From contig NZ_NEVU01000002.1 in the NCBI RefSeq assembly GCF_002261355.1, forward strand, positions 434,001-498,000: a DNA stretch of 64,000 nucleotides, read 5' to 3'. This document shows positions 46,201 to 54,714 of this stretch, in pieces. Every line of letters starts with the position of its first letter. The stretch's first letter is position 1. The notes under the pieces are model-generated. The model searched no databases. It was not told the origin of the DNA and saw only the letters and a list, made by a program, of their open reading frames with translations. The translations under genes were made by a program, and so were the position numbers. The DNA comes from Bordetella genomosp. 12. GTDB lineage: Bacteria; Pseudomonadota; Gammaproteobacteria; Burkholderiales; Burkholderiaceae_B.

Positions 46201-47110
46201 CGAACGCCTGTTCGGCGCCGCTTAGCTTGCGCTCCTTGTGCCAGGCCAGGAAAACGTCGATTTCGGCGATATTGGTTTCAGGGGGCAGGCGCTTGAGGTC
46301 GCCGGCCAGGACGTCCTGGCTGATCAGGTGTTCGGGCAGGCAGCTCAAGCCCATGCCGGCGATCACCATCCGACGGATCTCTTCGACGTACGGCGAGGTG
46401 CCGACAATGCGGCCGGTAAAGCCCGCCTGATCGCGAAAGATCGTCAGCGGCGATAGGGTGTTGCCGAGGTGGTCGCTGGCAAAACAGACGAAGCTCTGTT
46501 CCCGCAATTCGTCCAACTGCACATTCCGGCGTGAGAAGAGGGGATGGTTGCGCCCGCACACCAGTACGTAGCGATGGCGCAGAAACAGCCGGCGCTCCAG
46601 GCTTTCGATCTCTTTGCGGCACAGGCACAGGCCCAGCGCGGGCTGACGCTTGGCCAGGGCATCGAGGATGGCGGCACTCTGCATCACGTCGACGTGGAAT
46701 TCGACCTTGGGGTAGCGGCGGTGAAACTGGCACAGAAAATCGTCGTAGGCCGTGCTCTGGATCTTGCTCATGAGCAGTAGCCGCAGCGGCCCGGCGACTT
46801 CATCCTGCTCCTGCGCGGCGGCGTCGTCGATGCGCGCCACCATGCCGTACATCTCACGCGCCAATTGATAGATTTCTTCGCCCAGGCCAGTGAGACGGAA
46901 TTCGCCGTTGCGGCGGTAGAGCAGCAAGCCGCCGACGGCTTGCTCCAGGCGTTTGAGTGCCTGGCTGACCGCTGGCTGGCTCAGATGCAGCGCTGTCGCG
47001 GCGCGGCTGACGCCGCGCTCTTGCACGACGAACATAAAGGTACGCAGCAGATTCCAGTCCATGCGTTCTGGAGCCAATGGCGAATGAGTTGTCTTGCGTA
47101 CGGTGGACAT
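46145..47110 (-). CDS. LysR-family transcriptional regulator
   Basis: A 321-residue regulator. The winged helix spans about residues 17-76 (MDWNLLRTFMFVVQERGVSR, AATALHLSQPAVSQALKRLE). A substrate-binding effector domain follows from about 105 (LRLLLMSKIQS) to 300, with MVIAGMGLSCLPEHLI near the C-terminal lobe. The ATG at 47110 is used; the ATG at 47062 would start at the conserved MDWNLL and is a good alternative. It lies downstream of the acetylpolyamine amidohydrolase gene on the same strand, separated by a terminator, and may control it. Its last codons are duplicated in degenerate form downstream. Confidence 0.9.
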   Translation of the reverse strand: MSTVRKTTHSPLAPERMDWNLLRTFMFVVQERGVSRAATALHLSQPAVSQALKRLEQAVGGLLLYRRNGEFRLTGLGEEIYQLAREMYGMVARIDDAAAQEQDEVAGPLRLLLMSKIQSTAYDDFLCQFHRRYPKVEFHVDVMQSAAILDALAKRQPALGLCLCRKEIESLERRLFLRHRYVLVCGRNHPLFSRRNVQLDELREQSFVCFASDHLGNTLSPLTIFRDQAGFTGRIVGTSPYVEEIRRMVIAGMGLSCLPEHLISQDVLAGDLKRLPPETNIAEIDVFLAWHKERKLSGAEQAFVTSFERFLERTPLETRAL

Positions 47111-47131
47111 GGCGGATCGTGAGCAATAAAA

Positions 47132-47153
47132 AAAGGCGGCCTGAGCCGCCTTT
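47132..47153 (-). terminator. Rho-independent terminator after the amidohydrolase gene
   Basis: On the minus strand AAAGGCGGC and GCCGCCTTT pair around a 4-base loop, followed by a run of T. It lies 22 nt after the amidohydrolase stop and just before the LysR start, so LysR probably has its own promoter. Confidence 0.9.
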
Positions 47154-47174
47154 CTGCCTTGATGAGGACTGCCC

Positions 47175-48194
47175 TCAGGCGCGGGCTAAGCCCGTGAAGA
47201 AACGCTCGGCGTTGTTTTCGAGACCTTCGATATAGTAGCCGCCTTCCTGCACGACCAAGGTCGGCAGCCCGAACGCGCCGATGGCCTGGCCCAGCCGGTC
47301 GAAACCGTCGGCACTGACCGCCACCATGGCCTGCGGATCTTTCTCGAAGACATCGAAGCCCAGCGACAGCACGAGGGCATCGGGCTGGAAGAGTTCGATG
47401 GCGCGGCGCGCCTGATCCAGCCGGTCGAAGAAGACGGCTTCGGGCGAGCCGTGAGGCATGGGCAGGTTGATGTTGTAGCCCAGGCCTTCGCCGGCACCGC
47501 GCTCATCTTCATAGCCGGCCACGACGGGGTAGAAGTTTTCGGGATCGCCGTGGATCGACACGTAGAGCACATCGCTGCGCTCGTAGAAGATGTCCTGGAT
47601 GCCTTGGCCGTGGTGCATGTCGGTATCGAGGATGGCCACGCGTTTGTACTTCTGCGTCAGCATCTGGGCGGCGATCGCCGCGTTATTGAGATAGCAGAAG
47701 CCGCCGGCGGCATCGCGGCGGGCGTGATGGCCGGGCGGGCGGCACAGGGCGTAGGCCTGGCGATCGCCGTCCAGCAGCGCCTGCGCGCCGCCGATGGCGC
47801 ATTGCGCGGCCCAGTAGGCCGAGCGCCAGGTGTTGGGACCGACCGGGCAACTGCCGTCTGCCAGGTAGCGCGCTGCCTGCGCAAGCACGCCGCGCAAGGC
47901 GTTGGGCTCGCGCACGAAGACGTTGGAGACGACTTCGTTGCCCCAATCGTCCGGCAATTGCTTCCAGCGGGCATGAGCTTCCTGCAGAAAGCGCAGGTAA
48001 TCCAGGCTGTGAACGGCGCTGATGGCGCCCGCGCCGGCGTCGGCGGGCTCGATCACATCGAACTTGAGTTTGCGCACGCCTTCGACGAGCGCGTCCAGGC
48101 GGGAGGGAACCTCCTGCGGGGTACGCATCATGCCGCGCGAGAAATAGGTCTGCGGATGATGGAGTTTCTGGTCGGGGTGATAGAAGGCTTTCAT
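47175..48194 (-). CDS. Acetylpolyamine amidohydrolase / class II histone-deacetylase-like
   Basis: A 339-residue zinc hydrolase. CRPPGHHA (near 151) carries the paired catalytic histidines, GGFCYLNNAAIAAQ follows, and VAILDTDMHHGQGIQDIFY (near 187) gives the Asp and His zinc ligands. LVLSLGFDVFEKDP supplies the third ligand, and VVQEGGYYIEGL ends the fold. The N-terminal FYHPDQKLHHPQTYF and the length resemble acetylpolyamine amidohydrolases more than eukaryotic deacetylases. It should release acetate from acetylated putrescine or a similar amine in the cytoplasm. It lies 18 nt after an MHS transporter gene, which may import the substrate. A polyamine ABC transporter operon lies at 5416. Confidence 0.87.
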   Translation of the reverse strand: MKAFYHPDQKLHHPQTYFSRGMMRTPQEVPSRLDALVEGVRKLKFDVIEPADAGAGAISAVHSLDYLRFLQEAHARWKQLPDDWGNEVVSNVFVREPNALRGVLAQAARYLADGSCPVGPNTWRSAYWAAQCAIGGAQALLDGDRQAYALCRPPGHHARRDAAGGFCYLNNAAIAAQMLTQKYKRVAILDTDMHHGQGIQDIFYERSDVLYVSIHGDPENFYPVVAGYEDERGAGEGLGYNINLPMPHGSPEAVFFDRLDQARRAIELFQPDALVLSLGFDVFEKDPQAMVAVSADGFDRLGQAIGAFGLPTLVVQEGGYYIEGLENNAERFFTGLARA

Positions 48195-48212
48195 GGTGTA
48201 CTCCGGTACGGC

Positions 48213-49529
48213 TTAGACCGCCGCGCTGTGGCGGCGGTTGGCAAGGAAGACCACCGACAACATCGACAGCAGCGAGATGGCGGAAAACAGCAGGGCCAGC
48301 GGCCACCAGTGGCCCTGGAACTTCTGAGCCAGAATCGTTCCCAGGATGGGCGTGAGGCCGCCGAAGATGGCGCCCGAGAGCTGGTAGGCCATGGAGATGC
48401 CGGTGTAGCGGATGCGGGTGGGGAAGCTGTCGCTGACGTAACCGGCAATCACGGCGTAGTAGGCGCCCATGAAGAGCACGGCCGTCCCGACGCCGAAGGT
48501 CAGCGAGGTACGCGTGCCCATGTCGACCAGGTTGAACATCACGTAAGGCGTCAGGATGGACAGGAAGGACGTGATCAGCAGGAAGCGGCGGTTGCCGATA
48601 CGGCTGGCGATGTACGCGGACAGCGGCGTAATGAAGAACTGCATGATGGACACCAGCAGCAGCGAGTCCAGGATGACCGCGCGCGACAGGCCGACGTACT
48701 GCGTCGTATAGGCCAGCATGAAGGTGTTGGTGAAGTAGAAGCCGGCGATGCCCAGCACGTTGGCGCCGACTGCCAGCACGAGCAGACCGGGCGCGCCGCG
48801 CAGCACTTCCATCAGCGGGGTCTTTTCTTCGGCCGGCTTGCTGGCGGCCAGCTTGGCTTTACGCTCCTGCTCGGCCAGGAAGTCCGGCGATTCGTTGACG
48901 CTCATGCGGATGGCAAAGCCCACGATCAGCAGGGCGGCGCTGAACAAGAAGGGCACGCGCCAGCCCCAGCTCATGAAGGCCGCGTCGTCCATCGAGGTGA
49001 CGAGCTTGAACATCAGCATGGACAGAATGAGGCCGGCCGGGCTGCCCAGTTGGGCGAAAGAGGCAAAGAAGGTCCGCTTGCTCTGGTCGGGCGAGTGTTC
49101 GCCGGCCATCAGCACGGCGCCGCCCCATTCGCCGCCGACGGCGATGCCCTGGATGAATCGCAGGATGACCAGCAGAACCGGCGCCCAAATGCCGATCTGG
49201 GCATAGGTGGGCAGCAGGCCGATCAGCACCGTGACCGAACCCATCATCAGCAGGGTGATCACCAGGGATTTTTTACGGCCGATGCGGTCGCCGATGTGAC
49301 CAAAGACCGCGCCGCCCAAGGGACGGGCAAAGAAACCCACGGCGAAGGTGCCGAAGGCGGCCAGCGTGCCGTAAAAACCATCAACAGAGGGGAAAAACAG
49401 CTTACCGAAGACCAGCGCGGCCGCGGTAGCGTAGATGTAGAAGTCGTACCACTCGATCATGGTTCCGACGAATGCGGCGGTAGACGCGCGCACCGGCTGG
49501 TGGCCGGCCGTATGGGAATTCCCCTTCAT
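48213..49529 (-). CDS. MFS transporter, metabolite:H+ symporter (MHS) family
   Basis: A 438-residue 12-helix transporter. TMIEWYDFYIYATAAALVFG in helix 1, RPLGGAVFGHIGDRIGRKKSL after helix 2 and RFIQGIAVGGEWGGAVLMAGE in helix 4 are hallmarks of the MHS group (ProP, KgtP, ShiA relatives). A charged loop near residues 215-240 separates the halves. It imports an organic solute with protons. The ATG at 49529 follows GAGAG; a TTG at 49541 is less likely. It probably heads an operon with the amidohydrolase gene 18 nt downstream. The substrate is unknown; an acetylated amine or its acid product is a guess from context. Confidence 0.88.
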   Translation of the reverse strand: MKGNSHTAGHQPVRASTAAFVGTMIEWYDFYIYATAAALVFGKLFFPSVDGFYGTLAAFGTFAVGFFARPLGGAVFGHIGDRIGRKKSLVITLLMMGSVTVLIGLLPTYAQIGIWAPVLLVILRFIQGIAVGGEWGGAVLMAGEHSPDQSKRTFFASFAQLGSPAGLILSMLMFKLVTSMDDAAFMSWGWRVPFLFSAALLIVGFAIRMSVNESPDFLAEQERKAKLAASKPAEEKTPLMEVLRGAPGLLVLAVGANVLGIAGFYFTNTFMLAYTTQYVGLSRAVILDSLLLVSIMQFFITPLSAYIASRIGNRRFLLITSFLSILTPYVMFNLVDMGTRTSLTFGVGTAVLFMGAYYAVIAGYVSDSFPTRIRYTGISMAYQLSGAIFGGLTPILGTILAQKFQGHWWPLALLFSAISLLSMLSVVFLANRRHSAAV

Positions 49530-49824
49530 TTTTTCTCTCAAAGGCAGACAGGCTGGCGGGATTGCTGCATGGCCGCCGCCTTTATACGTCTGCCCCTGGA
49601 TATAAGAAAAATTCTATTTATTTATTCTTCATATTTGTGCTGATTATGGGCCGCGCCGCTGGCATTCCGCCAGGCCTGTCCGCAGGCTCAAGTGTCGAGA
49701 GAAAAAGTACGTATTATCAATGGCTTGTCGGCCTGCGGCCGGATGGCTCAGCCGGCTGTGCCGGCGGCCGGCCGCGCTGCGTCGGCGGTGCCCGGCTGCC
49801 GCGGTATTAGTGAAACCCCGGGGG

Positions 49825-51336
49825 TCAGATCAGATCCAGTGTCCGCATCAAGGGCAGGCGCTGGGCCTGGAAATGTTCGGCCAGGCTGCGCAATTCGGCC
49901 AGATTGCTGGCTTCATCGGGCAGGGCGTTGCCGTCTTTCATGAGCCGGCGGCCGCTGGCGTCGAGGCGCCGCCAGGCGTGTGCGACCCAGGCATCGAGGT
50001 CGCCACCGGCCTGGACGGCTTCGAGCATGAGGCGGCTGACATGGTCGAGGGCGATGCCGCCACCCGTGACCGGGCTGGCCAGATACTGAAGCAGATCGCC
50101 GCTTTGGGCCAATACGTGGCGGTTGAGATTGCGGCAGAAGCGGCGGGTGGTGGCGGTGCTGTCCTGGACCGGATGCACATGACCGCTGCCCGCCAGCACC
50201 AGCAAGGCCTCCAGGGTTTGCGAGGCGGCGATATCTTGCGCTTGCAGGCGGGATTGCAGTTCGCCGATGCTGATCGGGCCGTGCTGCTCGAGCAGATCCA
50301 GCAAGGGCTCGTGGACGCTCTCTTTCATCGTGGCTTCACGGGTGGCACCGCGTACGGTCATGGAGATGGCGCTGCGCGGCGTGCACAGGACCACCCGCTG
50401 CTGTGCGATATCGTGTTGCCGCTCTTCGGGGGATAGCTGGCGCGCGCCTTTGATCCAGCAGTCTTTGCGAAAACTCCGGCCAACCATGATGTCGCGGGCG
50501 TCCTCGCGCAACACCGGGTCGGCCAGGCCGGCGAGCACGGCCTGCTGCTCGGTGGTCGTGTGGAGGGTCTCGACGTGATCGAAAGGGTCCGCGCTGCAGG
50601 CGAAGTCCAACTTGGCCCGGGCCAGCGAATCGGCCACGTTGGAGAAGGTCTGCGGCTCCCATTGTTTGTTGAAGTATTCGTGCAGCAAGTATTCCATGGG
50701 GTGTTCGCGCAAGGCGGGCACCCGCTCCTTGATCAACGGGGCAAGTTGCTGATAGAGGGGTTCGGCCGCGAGCAGGCGGTCGCAGAAATCCAGCGCCTGC
50801 TGCGCACGGGCGATCAGGGGGCCGCCTGTGCTGCGGGCGTGGAGGGCTAGCAGGTGGCGGATGGGCAGCATGGGCGCCCAGCCGGGCAAGGCGTTGTAGC
50901 TCACATAGACAACGCCGCCGACCTTGAGCTTGCGATGGATGAGATCCAGGATGGCCTGGCGGCTGTGGTCGGGTATCCAGGACCAGATGCCGTGCAGCGC
51001 GATGAAGTCAAAGTCGGGCAGGTCGGCGCGCCGGGCGAATGCTTCGAAGGCGTCGTCACGCAGGCAGGCGGTGTGCCCGGCCGTGCGAGCCAGTTCTTGC
51101 GCGAAGGCCGCTTGGGCCGGATTGAAGTCGGTGCCGTGCCAGTCCCATCCCGAGGCGCTGGCGTGAATATTGACGCTCAGCCCCTGGCCGAAGCCCAGTT
51201 CGCAGGCATGGCCCGTGGCGGGGAAACGATAACCGGCCAGACCCATGACGAATGTGAGCCAGAGGGGGTTGAGCTCGCGGTAGTAGCCGTAGGTGTAGGG
51301 GACTTCAGTGATGTATCCGGCATTCCAGGCTTGCAT
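49825..51336 (-). CDS. Class I SAM-dependent methyltransferase with C-terminal regulatory domain
   Basis: A 503-residue protein. The N-terminal WNAGYITEVPYTYGYYRELN is a conserved opening of this family and fixes the ATG at 51336. The SAM-binding fold follows with CELGFGQGLSVNIHA (near 45), a DFDFIALHGIWSWI segment near 110 and VGGVVYVSYNALPGWAP near 137. From about residue 210 the protein carries the so-called methyltransferase regulatory region, ending with a winged-helix-like stretch LLDLLEQHGPISIGELQSRL. The methylated substrate is unknown. It is divergent from the HD hydrolase gene. The 295 bases downstream to the MHS gene hold no gene; part is AT-rich and probably carries the MHS promoter. 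Confidence 0.82.
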   Translation of the reverse strand: MQAWNAGYITEVPYTYGYYRELNPLWLTFVMGLAGYRFPATGHACELGFGQGLSVNIHASASGWDWHGTDFNPAQAAFAQELARTAGHTACLRDDAFEAFARRADLPDFDFIALHGIWSWIPDHSRQAILDLIHRKLKVGGVVYVSYNALPGWAPMLPIRHLLALHARSTGGPLIARAQQALDFCDRLLAAEPLYQQLAPLIKERVPALREHPMEYLLHEYFNKQWEPQTFSNVADSLARAKLDFACSADPFDHVETLHTTTEQQAVLAGLADPVLREDARDIMVGRSFRKDCWIKGARQLSPEERQHDIAQQRVVLCTPRSAISMTVRGATREATMKESVHEPLLDLLEQHGPISIGELQSRLQAQDIAASQTLEALLVLAGSGHVHPVQDSTATTRRFCRNLNRHVLAQSGDLLQYLASPVTGGGIALDHVSRLMLEAVQAGGDLDAWVAHAWRRLDASGRRLMKDGNALPDEASNLAELRSLAEHFQAQRLPLMRTLDLI

Positions 51337-51434
51337 GTTCGGCCACCCCAAAAATGACAAATCATGCGGCGCACCGCGCAGGCCAACCCGGGCGGGGAGT
51401 GATAATTCAGGCATATCTTAGGGAGCAGGACGGC

Positions 51435-52085
51435 ATGCAGCACGCGCAGGAGCAGACGAAGTACTGGCTGGAACAGGCACGCGCGATGGCGCGTGCATCG
51501 ATGCACGCGGATCCGGCGCATGACCTGAAACACCTGGATCGGGTCTGGGCGACGGCCTGCGATCTGATGGCCGCGTATCCCGAGGCCGACGAGGTCGTGG
51601 TGGGAGTGGCGTGTTATCTGCACGACCTGGTCAACCTGCCTAAGAACGATCCCCGCCGCGCGCAGGCCTCGCGGCTGTCGGCCGATAAAGCCGGCGTTTT
51701 ACTCGCGCCGGCCGGGTTGGACGCGGTTCGGATCGCGGCCGTGCAGCATGCCATCGAGGCGCACAGCCATGCGGCGGCCGTCGCGCCGCGCACCATCGAG
51801 GCCCGCATCGTCCAGGATGCCGATCGTCTGGATGCCTTGGGCGCCGTCGGCCTGGCACGCATGTTTACCGTTGGCGGCGCCCTCGGGCGCGCGCTGGCCC
51901 ATCCCGAGGATCCGCTGGCGCGGGACAGGGCGCCGGACGATGGGCGCTACACGCTGGACCATATCGAGGTCAAGCTGGCGGGATTGCCGCAGACGATGTG
52001 TACGGCGCAGGGCCGCCGCCTGGGCGCCGAACGGCTGGCTTGGATGCGCGGATTCTGCGCGCGTTTCGCGCAGGAATGGGTTTAG
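51435..52085 (+). CDS. HD-domain phosphohydrolase (YedJ-like)
   Basis: A 216-residue HD hydrolase closely resembling E. coli YedJ. HDLKHLDRVWATA (near 34), ACYLHDLVNLPKNDPRR with the HD pair (near 62) and RIVQDADRLDALGAVGLARM (near 118) give the metal-binding H...HD...D set. LDHIEVKLAGLPQTM is the conserved tail. Substrate unknown; related proteins act on nucleotides. The ATG at 51435 follows an AGGA site. The stop overlaps the convergent TetR gene by 4 nt. Confidence 0.87.
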   Translation: MQHAQEQTKYWLEQARAMARASMHADPAHDLKHLDRVWATACDLMAAYPEADEVVVGVACYLHDLVNLPKNDPRRAQASRLSADKAGVLLAPAGLDAVRIAAVQHAIEAHSHAAAVAPRTIEARIVQDADRLDALGAVGLARMFTVGGALGRALAHPEDPLARDRAPDDGRYTLDHIEVKLAGLPQTMCTAQGRRLGAERLAWMRGFCARFAQEWV

Positions 52086-52663
52086 CGCTGGCGCGGCTCG
52101 AACATGGCGTCGAGCAGGCTGTCGGCCGTTTGCCGCAAACGCGTTTTGTCCTGATAGAGGCGCTCGATCACGACCAGGCCGCGCGTGGCCGTGATGAAGA
52201 GCCGCGCGGCCTGGGCGGGAGGCAGGCGCAGTTCGGCTGCGGCCGTCGCCAGGCGTTGGGCAAACAGGGCCTCGAGGGCATCGAGCAGGCCGGTCAGCGC
52301 GCCGCGGATGACCGGATCCTCGATGTCGGGCCCCATCGCCGTTTTGGTCGACATGCAACTGCGCGCTGGCGTTTCGTTGGTCAGCGAGCCGATCAGCAGG
52401 GCGAGAAAACCGTCGAGGGCCTGGCGCGCGTCGGGCACCGCCAGGAGCTGGCGCGTGGTGTCGACCCAATAGGCGCGGTAACGCTCGAAGACGCGCAGAA
52501 ACAGTGTCTCTTTGTCGCCATAGGCGTTGTAGAGCGAGCCGCGTTGTACGCCCGTGGCCGCGGCCAGTTGCTGCATGGTCGTATCGGAATAGCCGTGCTG
52601 CCAGAACACGGCCAGGGCCTGATCGAGCAGGAGGTCTTCATCGAACTGGCGTACACCTGCCAT
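52082..52663 (-). CDS. TetR-family transcriptional regulator
   Basis: A 193-residue repressor. The helix-turn-helix domain covers about residues 8-55 (LLLDQALAVFWQHGYSDTTM, QQLAAATGVQRGSLYNAYGD). The C-terminal ligand domain contains a C-terminal TetR signature LPPAQAARLFITATRGLVVI. It is divergent from the MFS gene at 52785, and the 121-bp gap holds a palindrome that is a likely operator for both. It probably represses the transporter until a ligand binds. Confidence 0.9.
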   Translation of the reverse strand: MAGVRQFDEDLLLDQALAVFWQHGYSDTTMQQLAAATGVQRGSLYNAYGDKETLFLRVFERYRAYWVDTTRQLLAVPDARQALDGFLALLIGSLTNETPARSCMSTKTAMGPDIEDPVIRGALTGLLDALEALFAQRLATAAAELRLPPAQAARLFITATRGLVVIERLYQDKTRLRQTADSLLDAMFEPRQR

Positions 52664-52712
52664 CGTGTCCTCATATTGTCTGTGTCTCCGTAGGGGTATT
52701 AAACGTCATTCT

Positions 52713-52740
52713 TGTCACTAGTGTCAAATTTGACTAGAGT
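52713..52740 (+). promoter_or_regulatory. Promoter and probable TetR operator before the MFS gene
   Basis: GTCAAATTTGAC (52723-52734) is a perfect 12-bp palindrome, extended by outer ACT and AGT to 52717-52740. It lies between TTGTCA (52713-52718) and TAGAGT (52735-52740), a -35/-10 pair with a 16-base spacer, so a bound repressor would block the promoter. A TTGACA on the minus strand at 52745-52740 may serve the TetR gene. Confidence 0.55.
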
Positions 52741-52784
52741 GTCAAAAATGCCGGACGTCCCGGCGCTTTCTGTGGTGCCGAGTC

Positions 52785-53990
52785 ATGTCTTTCCCCCGCG
52801 TTTCGCGCGAAATCCGTTTTGTGTGCTGTCTCGTCTTTGCGGGATTTTGCGCCAGCTTGATCAGCATCGGGCTGGCCCGCTTTGTCTATACCCCGTTGCT
52901 GCCGGCCCTGATCGAGGCGCATTGGTTCTCCGCGGCGGATGCCGTCTATCTGGGCGCAGCCAATCTGGCCGGGTATCTGGTGGGCGCGCTCGGTGGCCGC
53001 GCGCTGGCCCGGCGCTGGGCGGATGTGCATGTGCTGCGCCTGATGCTGGTGCTGGTGGCGGCTTCCTTTGTGGGCTGCGCCTTTCCTTTGTCGCTGAGCT
53101 GGTTTTTCGCCTGGAGGCTGATATCGGGTATTGCCGGCGGCGTCGTGATGGTGCTGATCGCCTCGACCTTGCTGCCGCATGTGCCCGTGGCGCGGCGCGG
53201 CGTGGCCAGTGGGGTGATCTTCGTGGGCGCGGGCCTGGGCGTGGTGGTCTCCGGCACATTGGTGCCCTGGTTGATGCAATGGGACCTGCGCGTCACCTGG
53301 CTGGGCCTGGCAGCTTTCACTGCCTTGCTCACCCTGGCAAGCTGGAGAGCCTGGCCGCCGGCAGCCCCGCGCGGCGGCCCGGGCAGGGCGTCCTCCCCGC
53401 CGTCCGCGGCGGGCGGGAGCGCGGTGGCCGCGTTGCTGTATATCCAGTACGCGTTAATGGCGGCCGCCTTCGTGCCGGTCATGGTGTTTCTGGTGGACTA
53501 CATCGCGCGCGGGCGGCACTTGGGCGCCAGCGAGGGCGCCTATTTCTGGGTGTTGTATGGCCTGGGCGCCATGGTGGGTCCGGCGCTCTACGGGCTCCTG
53601 ATAGACCGGTTCGGCGCGACGTTCACCTTGCGTCTGATGCTGCTGTCGCAGATGGCCGCGATGCTGGCGCTGGCACGGGTCGAGCACCACGCCGCACTTG
53701 CCGGCCTGACGCTGATTCTCGGGACGTTTCCCTCGGGCATTGCCCCGACCATGCTGGCGCGTATTCATCAGTGGCTGCCGGGCGTGGGCCAGCAAGCCGC
53801 GGCCTGGAGCCGGGCGACGACGGCATTTGCCGTGCTACAGGCCGCCAGCGCCTATGGCTATTCGGCGATTTTCAATCAGTCGGGGGGGGATTATGGGCTG
53901 TTGTTCGCCCTGGGGGCAGCCTTTATGGGGCTGACCTTTGTCATGGATTTCGGCTTCGCGCGGCTGCGTCCGGTACGGGCGTTGGCTTGA
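52785..53990 (+). CDS. MFS transporter, YbfB/YjiJ type
   Basis: A 401-residue 12-helix transporter. The opening FAGFCASLISIGLARFVYTPLLP, split here as helix 1 (residues 14-40), is the YbfB/YjiJ signature. YLGAANLAGYLVGALGGRAL is helix 2, RLISGIAGGVVMVLIAS is helix 4 and GVIFVGAGLGVVVSGT is helix 5. A Pro/Gly/Ala-rich loop near 195-213 links the halves. It is probably an efflux or uptake MFS protein whose substrate is linked to the divergent TetR regulator. Its stop codon lies inside the TTGACA that may start the next transcript. Confidence 0.87.
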   Translation: MSFPRVSREIRFVCCLVFAGFCASLISIGLARFVYTPLLPALIEAHWFSAADAVYLGAANLAGYLVGALGGRALARRWADVHVLRLMLVLVAASFVGCAFPLSLSWFFAWRLISGIAGGVVMVLIASTLLPHVPVARRGVASGVIFVGAGLGVVVSGTLVPWLMQWDLRVTWLGLAAFTALLTLASWRAWPPAAPRGGPGRASSPPSAAGGSAVAALLYIQYALMAAAFVPVMVFLVDYIARGRHLGASEGAYFWVLYGLGAMVGPALYGLLIDRFGATFTLRLMLLSQMAAMLALARVEHHAALAGLTLILGTFPSGIAPTMLARIHQWLPGVGQQAAAWSRATTAFAVLQAASAYGYSAIFNQSGGDYGLLFALGAAFMGLTFVMDFGFARLRPVRALA

Positions 53991-54021
53991 CAAAAAGTCT
54001 AAAAATAGACAAATATTCTAT
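53987..54021 (+). promoter_or_regulatory. Promoter and inverted repeat before the YheO-type regulator
   Basis: TTGACA (53987-53992) overlaps the MFS stop. GTCTA and TAGAC around four A (53997-54010) lie where a repressor would sit, and AAATATTCT (54011-54019) holds possible -10 boxes just before the ATG at 54022. There is no ribosome site, so the leader may be very short. Autoregulation is a reasonable guess. Confidence 0.4.
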
Positions 54022-54657
54022 ATGCCAACATCGCCCCGCACGGCCGAGCAGCAGGCCCTGCTCGACCAATTGCAACATATCGCCTGCGGCCTGAGTCAGA
54101 CTTTCGCGCCGTTTTGCGAAGTGGTCGTGCACGACTTGCGTGAGCCCGAGCAGTCCATTCTTGCCATCCACAACAATCTGTCGGGACGGCAGGTTGGCGA
54201 CCCGACGACGGCGCTGGGGCTGGCGCGCATCGCCGATGCCGCGTTTCCACAGGTGGTCGCCAATTACGCCAATCAGTTCGCCGACGGCCGGCAGGCCAAG
54301 AGCACCTCGATCGGGGTCAAGGACAGCGGCGGCCGCTACGTGGCCGCCCTGTGTTTGAACGTGGACCTCACCCTGTTTCGCAGCATGCAGAGCATGTTGG
54401 GCCAGTTCAGTGCCACCGATGATGGTGCCGGCGCGCTCGAGACGCTGGATCCGCCCGGGGCGCAGGCGCTGCGGGCCCGCATCGATCAGTTTGCGGCGCG
54501 CCTGGCCAGCACGCCGCGCTCGCTCAAACCCGAGGAGCGCCGCCAATTGCTGCGCGAACTCAAGGACGAGGGCTTTCTGGATGTGCGGCGCGCGGTCGAG
54601 ATCGTGGCCCAGCATCTGGGTGTATCGCGCGCCACGGTGTATAGCGATGGCAAATGA
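54022..54657 (+). CDS. YheO-like PAS/HTH transcriptional regulator
   Basis: A 211-residue regulator. The N-terminal YheO-like PAS domain (about 10-120) contains EVVVHDLREPEQSILAIHN and KSTSIGVKDSGGRYVAALCL. The C-terminal helix-turn-helix (about 170-211) ends AVEIVAQHLGVSRATVYSDG, typical of the DauR/YheO family. Members often control amino-acid catabolism genes next to them. The ammonia-lyase gene starts 57 nt downstream on the same strand and is the likely target. The ligand is unknown. Confidence 0.87.
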   Translation: MPTSPRTAEQQALLDQLQHIACGLSQTFAPFCEVVVHDLREPEQSILAIHNNLSGRQVGDPTTALGLARIADAAFPQVVANYANQFADGRQAKSTSIGVKDSGGRYVAALCLNVDLTLFRSMQSMLGQFSATDDGAGALETLDPPGAQALRARIDQFAARLASTPRSLKPEERRQLLRELKDEGFLDVRRAVEIVAQHLGVSRATVYSDGK

Positions 54658-54714
54658 TTGCCGCAGCCCGGCGTGCGCCGGGGCGGATTCCCTTTAATTG
54701 ATGCAGACCTTCCG

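Noticed and set aside
47451-49643. A 730-codon open frame opposite the amidohydrolase and MHS genes
   Set aside because: It is low complexity (Gln, Gly, Asp, His rich) and antisense to genes with strong motifs.
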